From Prochlorococcus sp. scB243_495L20 (GTDB lineage Bacteria > Cyanobacteriota > Cyanobacteriia > PCC-6307 > Cyanobiaceae), in contig JFLX01000004.1 of the NCBI GenBank assembly GCA_000634215.1, forward strand, positions 21,009 through 85,008: a stretch of 64,000 bases of DNA. Direction: 5' to 3'. The translations under genes and the position numbers were made by a program. Positions 8,816 through 17,234 of this stretch are shown here, in pieces (position 1 is the stretch's first letter; each line of letters begins with the position of its first letter). A model generated the notes under the pieces. The model made no database searches and had not been told where the DNA came from. It saw only the letters and a program-made list of their open reading frames with translations.

Positions 8816-10012
8816 ATGACGCCTGAAAGGCTTGGATTACTTTGGGGGATAACTGTATTTGCAGGTGCTTGCGCTCGATTATTTTCTTCTTTTACAGGAT
8901 TCCCGAGTGTTGTTATTTTATTGCTTTCTGGATTATTCATTGGAAGATCAGGATTAGGACTTGTTGAGCCTTTAGATCTTGGCCAAGGTCTTGAAACTAT
9001 TGTGGGGCTTTTGGTCTGTTTGGTTCTTTTCGAAGGAGGATTAAATTTAAAACTGCCTGAGGGGAATATAAGAAATACTGTTTTGAAAATTTCATTGGTA
9101 AGACTTTTTATTTCATTATCAGCTGGAATTTTTATTGCTCATTGGCTGGCTGGCCTCTCATGGCAAGTCGCAGGAATTTATAGTGCCATAGTTCTAGCTA
9201 CTGGCCCAACAGTTGTCTCTCCATTAGTGGAGCAAATAAAATTAGCTTCCCCACTCTCGGAAGTTTTAAAAGCTGAGGGGTTGTTGCTTGAACCAATTGG
9301 TGCAGTACTAGCGTTACTTCTTTTAGAACTGACTTTAGGGGACCTTCGTGGGATTAATGATGTATTTATAGCATTAATGCAAAGATTAGGGGGAGGAGTT
9401 TTAATAGGATTAAGCGCGGGATGGTTATTATCAGAAATTTTAAAAAAAATAAAAAATGAAGCCTCATTTGGTATAGAGCTTCAAGTTACCCTTGGATTTA
9501 TTTTCCTTGTGTATGGAATTTGCGAATATTTTTTACCAGAATCTGGATTGCCTGCTTCAGTCGCGGCAGGTTTTATTGTAGGCAAAAGAGAAGTTATAGA
9601 TAAAGAGAGATTGGATAATCTAATAGGTGAATTAGCTCAATTAGCAATAACAGTTCTTTTCCCTCTTTTGGCCGCTGACGTATCTTGGGGTGAATTAAGT
9701 CCGCTTGGCTGGGGAGGAGTTGTTTGCGTTTTTATGTTGATGGTAATTGTTCGCCCTATCTCTATCTGGATTGCAACAATAGGGAGAGACTTGAACTTAA
9801 AAGATAAAATATTTTTAGCCTGGTTAGCCCCAAGAGGTATTGTTACTGCAGCTGTTGCTTCTCTTTTTTCTATCAGATTAGAGCAGGCTGGTATCCTCGG
9901 GGCTGGCCGTCTTCAAGGTTTAGTTTTTCTTACTATATTGATGACAGTAGGAATACAAGGTCTAACAGCTAAACCTTTGGCGAATAGGCTTGAATTAAAT
10001 CGAAAAGAATAA
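8816..10012 (+). CDS. Monovalent cation/proton antiporter (NhaP/NapA type)
   Basis: A 398-residue integral membrane protein with about 11-12 hydrophobic segments. It matches the Na+/H+ exchanger fold of the CPA families: the LVLFEGGLNL stretch (about 73-82), the ATGPTVVSPLVEQIKLASPL segment (about 128-147) and a late LAWLAPRGIVTAAVASLF motif (about 337-354) are typical of NhaP-like exchangers. It probably expels Na+ against H+, important for a marine cell. There is no cytoplasmic TrkA domain, unlike longer CPA2 members. The stop is one base before the convergent gltX stop. A 163-base upstream gap holds no recognisable gene. Confidence 0.9.
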   Translation: MTPERLGLLWGITVFAGACARLFSSFTGFPSVVILLLSGLFIGRSGLGLVEPLDLGQGLETIVGLLVCLVLFEGGLNLKLPEGNIRNTVLKISLVRLFISLSAGIFIAHWLAGLSWQVAGIYSAIVLATGPTVVSPLVEQIKLASPLSEVLKAEGLLLEPIGAVLALLLLELTLGDLRGINDVFIALMQRLGGGVLIGLSAGWLLSEILKKIKNEASFGIELQVTLGFIFLVYGICEYFLPESGLPASVAAGFIVGKREVIDKERLDNLIGELAQLAITVLFPLLAADVSWGELSPLGWGGVVCVFMLMVIVRPISIWIATIGRDLNLKDKIFLAWLAPRGIVTAAVASLFSIRLEQAGILGAGRLQGLVFLTILMTVGIQGLTAKPLANRLELNRKE

Positions 10013-10013
10013 T

Positions 10014-11453
10014 TTAGATTGATTTAAGACATCTCTCAATTCGAGTTTTATCTGTTTTACTCTCTGCGAAAAGCTCCCAACTTTGAATTAAATCTGGCCC
10101 CCTGAGAGATCCAAAAAAGGCTACTCTTAATGATTTCATTAATATCCCTTTTTTAAGATTATGAATTTTTGAGATTTCGTTTATTATTTCTTTAGCTTTC
10201 TCTTTATTTAGTTTTATAGTCTTTTGCTCAATTAAATAATTTAAGATTAGTTTTAGAGATGCTTTACTATCCTTGTTTTCCAGAAAATCTTGACCTTCTT
10301 TTTGAATTCTAGGTATCAAGAAAAATGGTTTTGATTGATCTATAGCATCTTTTAAAAGAGTCATAGAGTCTCTAAGCAAAATTGCTAATTTATATGCCCA
10401 TTCTTGAGATGGCGGTTCCCAACCATTATCATCCCAGTATTTTTTCATGATCTCACTTAACTTTATTGATTCCATATTTTTTATATATTGAGAATTAATC
10501 CAGTTGAGTTTTTCCCAACTGAATTTAGCGCCAGCTTTATTTATGTCTGATAAGTCAAAAATTTCAGATATCTCATCAAGTGAAAGTATTTCTCTGTTGG
10601 CAGATTTTGGAGACCAACCTAAAAAGGCCATATAGTTGGATAAGGCCTCAGGTAAATATCCCATATCTCTAAAATCATCGATCGAGGTAACGCAATCTCT
10701 TTTAGATAATTTTTTCCCTTCACTATTCAGTATTAAGGGTGTATGCGAAAAAGTCGGCAAATTAAAATTTAATGCTTTATAAATCAATATTTGTTTTGCG
10801 GTGTTCGAGATATGGTCTTCACCCCTTACAACATGAGTAATATTCATGAAATTATCATCAACTACAACTGCAAAATTATATAAAGGATCTCCAATATCGT
10901 ATCCCTTTGCCCTTCTAGACAAAACTAAATCACCACCCAAGTCTTTCCCTTGCCATTTGATTTCTCCTCTTATCTGATCTACCCATTTAATTTCAATTTT
11001 TTCATCAATCTTAAACCTTATTACTGAAGTCCTACCTTGGGATATGAATGTTTCTATTTCTTCTTTTGATAGACTTCTGTGCCTATTATCATGCTTTGGA
11101 GGTAATCCTTTCTTTTTTTGTTCTTCTCTTAGTTCAGAAATCTCATCTTCTGTTGTAAAGCATCTATATGCAGATCCACACTCCAATAGCTTTTTTATGT
11201 AATTTTTGTGAATCGAAATTCGTTCACTTTGCTTTACAGGTTCTTCATCCCATTTAAGTCCAAGCCATTTCAAGCCCTCTAATATATTTTTTGTATATTC
11301 AGATTTAGATCGAAGAAAATCTGTATCTTCTATCCTGATGAGGAACTTTCCGCCTATCTTTTTTGCATACAACCAGTTGAATAATGCTGTTCGCGCTGTC
11401 CCAATATGAAATAAACCCGTTGGACTCGGGGCTAGTCTTAATCGTTTTTCCAA
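10014..11453 (-). CDS. gltX: Glutamyl-tRNA synthetase
   Basis: This enzyme charges tRNA-Glu, which feeds both translation and, through glutamyl-tRNA reductase, tetrapyrrole synthesis (hemL and hemC are in the same window). The class I signatures are HIGT (16-19) within APSPTGLFHIGTARTALFN and KLSKR (248-252). The 479-residue length is normal. Cyanobacterial enzymes of this type are usually non-discriminating and also charge tRNA-Gln, which then needs GatCAB; that is family knowledge. The start lies 17 bases downstream of tRNA-Asp on the same strand. Confidence 0.97.
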   Translation of the reverse strand: MEKRLRLAPSPTGLFHIGTARTALFNWLYAKKIGGKFLIRIEDTDFLRSKSEYTKNILEGLKWLGLKWDEEPVKQSERISIHKNYIKKLLECGSAYRCFTTEDEISELREEQKKKGLPPKHDNRHRSLSKEEIETFISQGRTSVIRFKIDEKIEIKWVDQIRGEIKWQGKDLGGDLVLSRRAKGYDIGDPLYNFAVVVDDNFMNITHVVRGEDHISNTAKQILIYKALNFNLPTFSHTPLILNSEGKKLSKRDCVTSIDDFRDMGYLPEALSNYMAFLGWSPKSANREILSLDEISEIFDLSDINKAGAKFSWEKLNWINSQYIKNMESIKLSEIMKKYWDDNGWEPPSQEWAYKLAILLRDSMTLLKDAIDQSKPFFLIPRIQKEGQDFLENKDSKASLKLILNYLIEQKTIKLNKEKAKEIINEISKIHNLKKGILMKSLRVAFFGSLRGPDLIQSWELFAESKTDKTRIERCLKSI

Positions 11454-11470
11454 ATTTCTTTTAGAAAAAA

Positions 11471-11544
11471 CGGGACCGACGGGATTCGAACCCGCAACTT
11501 CCGCCGTGACAGGGCGGTGCTCTAACCAGTTGAACTACGGTCCC
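11471..11544 (-). tRNA. tRNA-Asp (GTC)
   Basis: A complete 74-base cloverleaf: acceptor stem GGGACCG paired with CGGTCCC, D-arm GTTC/GAGC, anticodon stem CCGCC/GGCGG around a CTGTCAC loop with anticodon GTC, and a T-arm with GCGGG/CCCGT around TTCGAAT. The discriminator base is G, as expected for tRNA-Asp. CCA is not encoded. It sits just upstream of gltX, co-directional. Confidence 0.97.
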
Positions 11545-11693
11545 AGAGTTTTGTTCTAAATTTATTTAGAACTTCATTCTTAAAATTATCAGATCATAAT
11601 ACTTAATTTATGGTGTTGTAATAAAAAAGATTTATTAATTTGAGGATTTACAGAAATAGTTAATTTTACAGCCGCCTCAGTTTAGATAACTAT

Positions 11694-11888
11694 TTATTTT
11701 TGAGGTCTAAAACCAGCAGGCTCTATCAACCTGACTTGATTGCCTCTAGCAGTAAATTCTCTTCCTTGGTCACTTTGTACGACAACTCTCCCACCAGACT
11801 TAACTCTGATAACTCTTGCACGAACCCATCCTAAAGCTGCTGATTCGAGGACTTTAACTACGTCCCCAGGTTGAAGATCTAACTCCAT
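11694..11888 (-). CDS. Small conserved cyanobacterial protein, KOW/SH3-like
   Basis: A 64-residue protein, MELDLQPGDVVKVLESAALG and on, dominated by alternating beta-strand residues and basic patches (RARVIRVKSGGRVVVQSDQG). It looks like one small SH3/KOW-type barrel such as those that bind RNA or ribosomes. No named family is recalled, but I believe it is conserved in marine picocyanobacteria. Its base composition is less AT-rich than its surroundings, which suggests strong selection on the protein. It lies between tRNA-Trp and tRNA-Asp in a co-directional translation block, which hints at a translation role. Confidence 0.8.
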   Translation of the reverse strand: MELDLQPGDVVKVLESAALGWVRARVIRVKSGGRVVVQSDQGREFTARGNQVRLIEPAGFRPQK

Positions 11889-11923
11889 ATTATGAAAAAA
11901 TGATTTACATAATGTTGATCAAA

Positions 11924-11996
11924 CGCGTCGTGGAGGACTTGAACCCCCGACATCAGGTTTTGGAGACCTGCGTTCTACCAACTGAACTAACGACGC
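11924..11996 (-). tRNA. tRNA-Trp (CCA)
   Basis: A complete 73-base cloverleaf: acceptor GCGTCGT paired with ACGACGC, D-arm GTTC/GAAC, anticodon stem CAGGT/ACCTG around CTCCAAA with anticodon CCA, and T-arm GGGGG/CCTCC (containing a G-T pair) around TTCAAGT. The discriminator base is G, the known identity element of tRNA-Trp. CCA is not encoded. It lies about 50 bases downstream of rplS on the same strand. Confidence 0.97.
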
Positions 11997-12049
11997 ATTT
12001 AAATGATTATAAGCGTCTTTGTGACCAATAAGTTGATTAATTTACAACT

Positions 12050-12520
12050 TTATCGATCAAAGCGTTGTTTTACGCGAGTAGCTTTTCCTACTCTATCTCT
12101 CAGATAGAATAACTTAGCTCTTCTTACTTTACCTCTACGTTCAACTTTTAGAGAGGCAACCTGTGGACTATGTAGCATAAATACTCTTTCAACACCTATA
12201 CCCTGAAAAATTCTTCTAACTGTAATAGTCTGATTAATACCTCCATGCCTTTTTGCAATGACCACACCTTCGTAAGGTTGGACTCTTTCTTTATTACCTT
12301 CTGTAATTTTTACTCCAACTTTAACAGTGTCCCCAACATATATTTCAGGTAATTCTTTTTTTAATTGTTCATTCTCAAATTCCTTAATAAGATTGGATGC
12401 GCTTAAGGTTTGCGTATTCTCAGAAACCGAATTTTTTTCTTTCTGTTCAACTGCTACATCAGCTGATGCGTCAGCTTTAATACCGGTTTCTAATTCCTTC
12501 TCTTGTTTCTCTTTGGCCAT
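12050..12520 (-). CDS. rplS: 50S ribosomal protein L19, N-terminally extended
   Basis: L19 lies at the 30S-50S interface. The conserved core starts near residue 42 ([20 protein letters not shown]) and continues through [20 protein letters not shown] and the [13 protein letters not shown] motif to the basic end [26 protein letters not shown]. The core is normal in length, but about 40 acidic, low-complexity residues precede it ([20 protein letters not shown]...), giving 156 residues instead of about 115. The extension keeps the frame and has a good ATG, so it looks real. Downstream on the same strand are tRNA-Trp, the 64-aa gene, tRNA-Asp and gltX. Confidence 0.96.
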   Translation of the reverse strand: MAKEKQEKELETGIKADASADVAVEQKEKNSVSENTQTLSASNLIKEFENEQLKKELPEIYVGDTVKVGVKITEGNKERVQPYEGVVIAKRHGGINQTITVRRIFQGIGVERVFMLHSPQVASLKVERRGKVRRAKLFYLRDRVGKATRVKQRFDR

Positions 12521-12552
12521 TTTGGTCTTTATTGTCCTACAAGTTCTATATC

Positions 12553-12861
12553 TTAACCTTTTGACTCGCCTTTAGTAACCTTTTTGGTAAATGAAATTGT
12601 TTTTGAAAACATTTGGAATCCTGTTACAAGCATCCATAAAACCCCAAGTGAATTCAATATTACGTATATAAGTTCTCCATTATCTCCAAGCCATTCGCCC
12701 TCATGGAGAGACATTAACCAATGAACTTGTTCTCTAGAGTAACCTAGTAAATCTTTTGAAACCCTATAAAGAAGACCAGTAATTGAAGATATAAATAATG
12801 GAAGAAAAACCCAGGGCGCCAAAGTCTTATGAAATTGCCTAGAATTAAATAAAGTTTTCAT
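12553..12861 (-). CDS. PepSY-associated transmembrane-type protein
   Basis: A 102-residue protein with two or three hydrophobic segments. Its pattern, [20 protein letters not shown] then an H-containing loop ([13 protein letters not shown]) and a second helix ending MLVTGFQMF, matches short PepSY_TM-type proteins. Such proteins are membrane components of unknown function, sometimes linked to redox or iron uptake. The stop is 32 bases upstream of rplS on the same strand, so they may be cotranscribed. The assignment is by pattern only. Confidence 0.75.
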   Translation of the reverse strand: MKTLFNSRQFHKTLAPWVFLPLFISSITGLLYRVSKDLLGYSREQVHWLMSLHEGEWLGDNGELIYVILNSLGVLWMLVTGFQMFSKTISFTKKVTKGESKG

Positions 12862-12955
12862 TTTTGTTTCTTCCCATTGTTATTGATAGATTTAAGGTAG
12901 CCAAGACCCTAAAGGCTATTTTGAAGATATTTAACTATTACTATTATTTATTCCA

Positions 12956-13795
12956 ATGAGACATTTTGCAGATCTTTTGTTAAATAAAAATAATTCAAAA
13001 GCTAATGATCAAGTTCCTTTTATTCAGAGAAGAAGAGGAATCGAAATAAAGTCTTCACGGGAAATAAATTTGATGAAAAAATCTAGCAGGATTGTAGCAA
13101 CTGTTTTGAGGGAAATTAATGACTTAATTAAACCTGGTATGAGTACAAAAGATCTAGATGATTTCGCAGAAAAGAGGATAAAAAGTTTTGGAGCTGTGCC
13201 AAGTTTCAAGGGCTACCATGGATTCCCTTCTAGTATTTGTTCTAGTATTAATAATGAGGTTGTCCACGGGATTCCAAGTAAAAATAAAATAATTAAAAAT
13301 GGTGACTTGGTTAAAATTGATACAGGGGCATATTTAGATGGTTTCCATGGAGATAGTTGTATATCAATTTGTGTAGGAGAAGTTAGTCCAAAGGCTCAAA
13401 AACTTAGTGACATAGCTCATAAAGCATTATATGCGGGGCTTTCGAAAATTAAGGCAGGAAATACACTTCTAGATGTGGCTGGGGAAATAGAAGACATTGT
13501 TATAAAAAATGGCTTTAGTGTTGTAGAAGACTATACAGGTCATGGGGTTGGAAGAAATCTTCATGAAGAACCATCAGTATTTAATTTTCGGACCAAAGAA
13601 TTGCCCAACGTCGTCCTTCGTGAAGGAATGACATTAGCGGTGGAACCTATTGTTAATGAAGGGACTAAATTTTGTAAAACACTAAATGATAGATGGACCG
13701 TAATAACAAAAGATGGAAAACTATCGGCCCAATGGGAGCATACAATAGTTGTTTTAAAAGATGGTATTGAAATATTGACAGATAGAGATTTCTAG
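12956..13795 (+). CDS. map: Methionine aminopeptidase
   Basis: Removes the initiator Met from nascent proteins. This is a type I enzyme of 279 residues with an N-terminal extension of about 30 residues before the catalytic fold (IEIKSSREINLMKKSSRIVA). The five metal ligands are visible: two Asp in KIDTGAYLDGFHGDS, His in GHGVGRNLHEEPSV, Glu in LAVEPIVNEG and Glu in QWEHTIVV. It ends 3 bases before the convergent dehydrogenase gene. A 14-base perfect palindrome covers the stop region. Confidence 0.96.
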   Translation: MRHFADLLLNKNNSKANDQVPFIQRRRGIEIKSSREINLMKKSSRIVATVLREINDLIKPGMSTKDLDDFAEKRIKSFGAVPSFKGYHGFPSSICSSINNEVVHGIPSKNKIIKNGDLVKIDTGAYLDGFHGDSCISICVGEVSPKAQKLSDIAHKALYAGLSKIKAGNTLLDVAGEIEDIVIKNGFSVVEDYTGHGVGRNLHEEPSVFNFRTKELPNVVLREGMTLAVEPIVNEGTKFCKTLNDRWTVITKDGKLSAQWEHTIVVLKDGIEILTDRDF

Positions 13796-13798
13796 AAA

Positions 13799-14518
13799 TC
13801 AAGATTTGTACTTATAGATAATTTGACAATACAAAAAATTAAAAAATTCTTTTAACGGGAAAAGTATATAGGTTAAAGGGTTTGGACTAATTATTACTAA
13901 ATAATTTTTTGAATTAGCTAAATCATAAATTTTTTTAGAAACAAATTTGGGACTCATTATTCCGAGTGGATTTAATTCGGATTTAAATGGCCCTAGGATA
14001 ATTTTTTTTATTATTAATTTTTTCTTTGTATTATTATCCAGAAGATTTTTTTTGAAAGAAACTAATTGACCAATAAGGGATTTACTGATCTCATATGAGG
14101 GATTTAGGGCGGGTAATATTTCTGCTTCAGATGTATTTATCCAAATCTCTTTTTTTATTAGTGAATCATTGCTTAGAGCAATATCTTCAAATAAATTTAA
14201 AAATTTGAATTTGCTTAATGCATTTATTTCTATTGAGTTTTCATAATTGGAATTTTCTCTACTCAAATCATAGATACCATGGTTCAAAATTAAAATGTCT
14301 ATGTTTTCTAATTGTTTTTTTAATGACGACTCCTTCCCACATTCCCATTTAATCCATTCATTTGGAGATTCAAGATTTATTTCATAATTAGTTTTACTAT
14401 GAGTAAATCCAATCACTTTATATCCTTTTTGACGAAACAACTTTGTTAATTCTTTACCTAGCGCACCTGAGGCTCCTGTTATCCCTATAGTTTTTTCGTT
14501 TTTGATTGGATTTATCAT
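13799..14518 (-). CDS. Short-chain dehydrogenase/reductase family protein
   Basis: A 239-residue Rossmann-fold protein with the NAD(P)-binding start KTIGITGASGALGKELTKLF, the family LILNHGIYDL (NNAG-like position), and a likely catalytic Ser/Tyr region (TSEAEILPALNPSYEISKSL, giving a YxxxK-like YEISK). The substrate is unknown. The ATG at 14518 is preferred; a TTG at 14545 would add nine residues. The C-terminus is unusually hydrophobic and basic (FPLKEFFNFLYCQIIYKYKS), which could bring it to the membrane. It stands alone between map and the divergent 369-aa gene. Confidence 0.85.
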   Translation of the reverse strand: MINPIKNEKTIGITGASGALGKELTKLFRQKGYKVIGFTHSKTNYEINLESPNEWIKWECGKESSLKKQLENIDILILNHGIYDLSRENSNYENSIEINALSKFKFLNLFEDIALSNDSLIKKEIWINTSEAEILPALNPSYEISKSLIGQLVSFKKNLLDNNTKKKLIIKKIILGPFKSELNPLGIMSPKFVSKKIYDLANSKNYLVIISPNPLTYILFPLKEFFNFLYCQIIYKYKS

Positions 14519-14674
14519 TTTGCTTAATTTTTTATGAGTTACCAAAGATTTAAAATAAATTTACCAAAAAAAGATTTTTTATTTTTTTTATTTGATTAAA
14601 ACTCATAAATAAATGTTTGTTTAGTTCTGAAAAAAATATTATCTTAAACCTATCAATAAATAATTTACTAAATT

Positions 14675-15784
14675 ATGAGCGATATATTATTAATTGGCTC
14701 ATGTGAGCCATTTAGTGGTAAGTCTGCAATGGTACTTGGAATAGCAAAAAAACTTTTACAGAAGAAAAAAAAAGTACGCATAGGAAAACCTCTAGCAACC
14801 TGTATTGAACTTACTAATCTACCCTCAATGTCTTATGAAGGATTAATAGATGATGATGTTAAGTTTATTGGATCAACATTAAATATCGAAGAAGAGAATT
14901 TAATTTCTTCAGTAGGATTATTGGATAATATCTCAGCTGAAAAAAGAATCTTCAATAAAGACTTACTCCCAGGAAAAGGTTTTGATCAGATTGAAGGATT
15001 GGTTAATGATGATTTTGAAGGTCTGAATATTTTAGAAGCAGCCGGAAGTCTTCATGAGGGTATGATTTATGGTTTAAGTCTCCCACAACTTGCTAAGGAT
15101 TTGGATGCGAAAGTTTTAATTGTGAATTTATGGGAAGATTGTAAAAGTGTGGATGCATTACTTGATGCAAAAAAACAATTAGGTGAGAAATTGGCTGGAG
15201 TTGTATTAAACGGAGTTTTGCCGCAAGAAGTCGAAAAAGTTAAAAATGAAATAATACCCTCTCTTCAAGATCTGGATATTGAAGTGTTTGGAGTGATGCC
15301 AAAATCACCACTTCTTAGAAGTGTCACCGTAGGTGAGCTTGTAAGAAGACTAGATGCCCAAGTAATTTGTTGCCCTGAAAAAGATCAATTGCTTGTTGAA
15401 ACATTAAGTATTGGTGCAATGGGGGTGAATTCTGCAATGGAATTTTTCAGGAGAAGACGAAATATGGCTGTAGTTACCGGAGCTGATAGAACTGATATCC
15501 AACTTGCTGCTTTGGAGGCTTCGACTCAATGCCTTATTTTAACTGGTTTAGGAGATCCTTTGTCACAATTGATTCATAGAGCGGAGGAATTGGAGGTGCC
15601 AATTTTAAAGGTGGAATTAGATACTCTTTCCTCCGTAGAAATTATTGAACAAGCTTTTGGTCATGTCAGAATACATGAATCAATTAAAGCTTCTTATGCT
15701 ATTCAATTAGTTCAAGAGCATGTAAATCTAGAAAGAATTCTCGAAAAGATAGATTTTCCCTGCAATTTTTCAGATAAATGCTAA
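14675..15784 (+). CDS. P-loop/DRTGG-domain protein (phosphotransacetylase-related)
   Basis: A 369-residue cyanobacterial family protein with two parts. The N-terminal part is a dethiobiotin-synthetase-like P-loop domain (LLIGSCEPFSGKSAMVLGIA, about 4-23). The C-terminal part is a DRTGG domain (AVVTGADRTDIQLAALEAST, about 266-285), as found in the middle of long Pta proteins but without the catalytic phosphotransacetylase domain. It probably binds nucleotide in a regulatory role; the function is unknown. A SLOG-type gene follows after 25 bases on the same strand. Confidence 0.85.
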   Translation: MSDILLIGSCEPFSGKSAMVLGIAKKLLQKKKKVRIGKPLATCIELTNLPSMSYEGLIDDDVKFIGSTLNIEEENLISSVGLLDNISAEKRIFNKDLLPGKGFDQIEGLVNDDFEGLNILEAAGSLHEGMIYGLSLPQLAKDLDAKVLIVNLWEDCKSVDALLDAKKQLGEKLAGVVLNGVLPQEVEKVKNEIIPSLQDLDIEVFGVMPKSPLLRSVTVGELVRRLDAQVICCPEKDQLLVETLSIGAMGVNSAMEFFRRRRNMAVVTGADRTDIQLAALEASTQCLILTGLGDPLSQLIHRAEELEVPILKVELDTLSSVEIIEQAFGHVRIHESIKASYAIQLVQEHVNLERILEKIDFPCNFSDKC

Positions 15785-15809
15785 TTTCAAATATAGGAAC
15801 TTTATTATT

Positions 15810-16322
15810 TTGAGTCGCTCTTTAGATCTACCAGCAACTGAAGGTGTTGATGCCTTAGCTCAAGAACTTGCAAAACTCCAAGATAATGGGAAAAGGAGAA
15901 TTGCTTTTTTAGGTAGTAGACACGTACCAGTTGTAGATATCCACTTAATTGAGTTGATAGCAAGGTCGTTAGCAGAGGAAGGACATAATATTCTTACGTC
16001 TGGATCTCAAGGTGTTAACGCAGCTGTTATTCGAGCTGTCTTAGATATTAATCCATCATTATTAACTGTATTATTGCCACAGAGTCTTGATAGACAAATA
16101 CCCGAAATAAAAGATCAACTTGAGAGGGTTATGCATTTGGTTGAAAAAAGTGAAAATGATGAATTACCTTTGCCACTTGCAAGTAGTCTTTGTAATCAAG
16201 AAATTATTTCTAGGTGTGATCAATTAATATGCTTTGCCTTTCACGATAGTGAAACTTTGCTAAATAGTTGTAGATGTGCTGAAGAAATGGGCAAGGTTGT
16301 TAGTTTGTTATTCTTTGATTAA
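15810..16322 (+). CDS. SLOG/DprA-like Rossmann-fold protein, unknown function
   Basis: A 170-residue protein with a TTG start preceded by AGGAA about 11 bases upstream. The pattern RIAFLGSRHVPVVDIHLIEL then LAEEGHNILTSGSQGVNAAV matches the nucleotide-binding start of the DprA/LOG (SLOG) superfamily, with the GSR and GS.G(V)N(A) motifs. It lacks the PGGxGTxxE motif of cytokinin-activating LOG proteins. The DprA-like resemblance need not mean DNA uptake. It follows the P-loop/DRTGG gene, suggesting a shared nucleotide-linked role. Confidence 0.75.
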   Translation: MSRSLDLPATEGVDALAQELAKLQDNGKRRIAFLGSRHVPVVDIHLIELIARSLAEEGHNILTSGSQGVNAAVIRAVLDINPSLLTVLLPQSLDRQIPEIKDQLERVMHLVEKSENDELPLPLASSLCNQEIISRCDQLICFAFHDSETLLNSCRCAEEMGKVVSLLFFD

Positions 16323-16388
16323 ATTAACCCATTTCCCCTTCTTAAAAGATGATTTATGCTAATAATATTCAGCATTTAATAATTTATT

Positions 16389-16886
16389 ATGGCAGAAAGT
16401 TTTTCATTTGATGTAGTTTCTGATTTTGATAGACAAGAATTAGTCAATACTTTGGATCAAGTTAAAAGGGAAATTTCTCAGCGTTACGATTTGAAGGGCA
16501 CGGATACTTCAGTTGATTTAGAAAAAGAAAATATTTTTATAATCACAAATAGCGAACTTACTTTGAATGCTGTTAATGACATAATTAGACAAAAAGCAAT
16601 AAAAAGAAACCTATCGTTAAAAATATTTGACTACGGTGAAATTGAAATGATTAGTGGTAATAGAATTAAACAGACAATTTTATTAAAACAAGGAATTAAA
16701 CAAGAAATTGCAAAAAAAATCAGTAAAAATATTAGAGATCAAATTAAAAAAATTAATGTCAGCATCAATGGAGAAACACTCAGAGTTGCCAGTAAGAGCA
16801 AAAATGATCTTCAATTGGCAATTAAAATTGTTAGCGAGTTAGAGGAGTCTTTGAATATTCCTCTAAAAGCTAATAACTTTAGATAA
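16389..16886 (+). CDS. yajQ: YajQ-family nucleotide-binding protein (DUF520)
   Basis: A 165-residue member of the YajQ family. It begins MAESFSFDVVSDFDRQELVN and has the conserved REISQRYDLKGTD (about 28-40) and the duplicated two-layer alpha/beta fold ending VVSELEESLNIPLKANNFR-like. Family members bind nucleotides, and in Xanthomonas one binds cyclic di-GMP; the role in Prochlorococcus is unknown. It is followed after 28 bases by a 69-aa gene on the same strand. Confidence 0.95.
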   Translation: MAESFSFDVVSDFDRQELVNTLDQVKREISQRYDLKGTDTSVDLEKENIFIITNSELTLNAVNDIIRQKAIKRNLSLKIFDYGEIEMISGNRIKQTILLKQGIKQEIAKKISKNIRDQIKKINVSINGETLRVASKSKNDLQLAIKIVSELEESLNIPLKANNFR

Positions 16887-16914
16887 AATCTTCGGTAATA
16901 TTATTTTAAAAAAT

Positions 16915-17124
16915 ATGGCAGATTATTCAAGATCTCTAATTAACTCACTGATTAAGAATGTAAAAGAATACCCTCGTTTTTCAAAAGAAGAAATAGAGAA
17001 ATTTTGTTGGATGGCGGTACATGAGCATAAGCATGGTGTGTTACCCTCTGAATATGATATCAGGGAGATAGATGAGGATCTTTATTTAGTGCTTTTGCAA
17101 GAATTTAAATCAAATATTTATTAA
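16915..17124 (+). CDS. Small conserved hypothetical protein
   Basis: A 69-residue soluble protein beginning MADYSRSLINSLIKNVKEYP. It is helical and acidic, with an unusual WMAVHEHKHGVLPSEYDIRE segment. The three His in a short stretch (HEHKH) could bind metal. I know no family. It follows yajQ closely and precedes the SPFH gene by 110 bases. Confidence 0.75.
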   Translation: MADYSRSLINSLIKNVKEYPRFSKEEIEKFCWMAVHEHKHGVLPSEYDIREIDEDLYLVLLQEFKSNIY

Positions 17125-17234
17125 CTAAAATCTATATTTAAATTTAGAATTATTAAAAAAATATTTTAATTAAATGCCTTACTAATGCACTAATTAGTCG
17201 ATTTAAATATCATTAACTATAAAGATAAAATTTA

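Noticed and set aside
13787..13800. Perfect 14-base palindrome GATTTCTAGAAATC at the map stop
   Set aside because: It leaves no hairpin loop, has no T-run and lies in coding sequence; chance is sufficient in AT-rich DNA.
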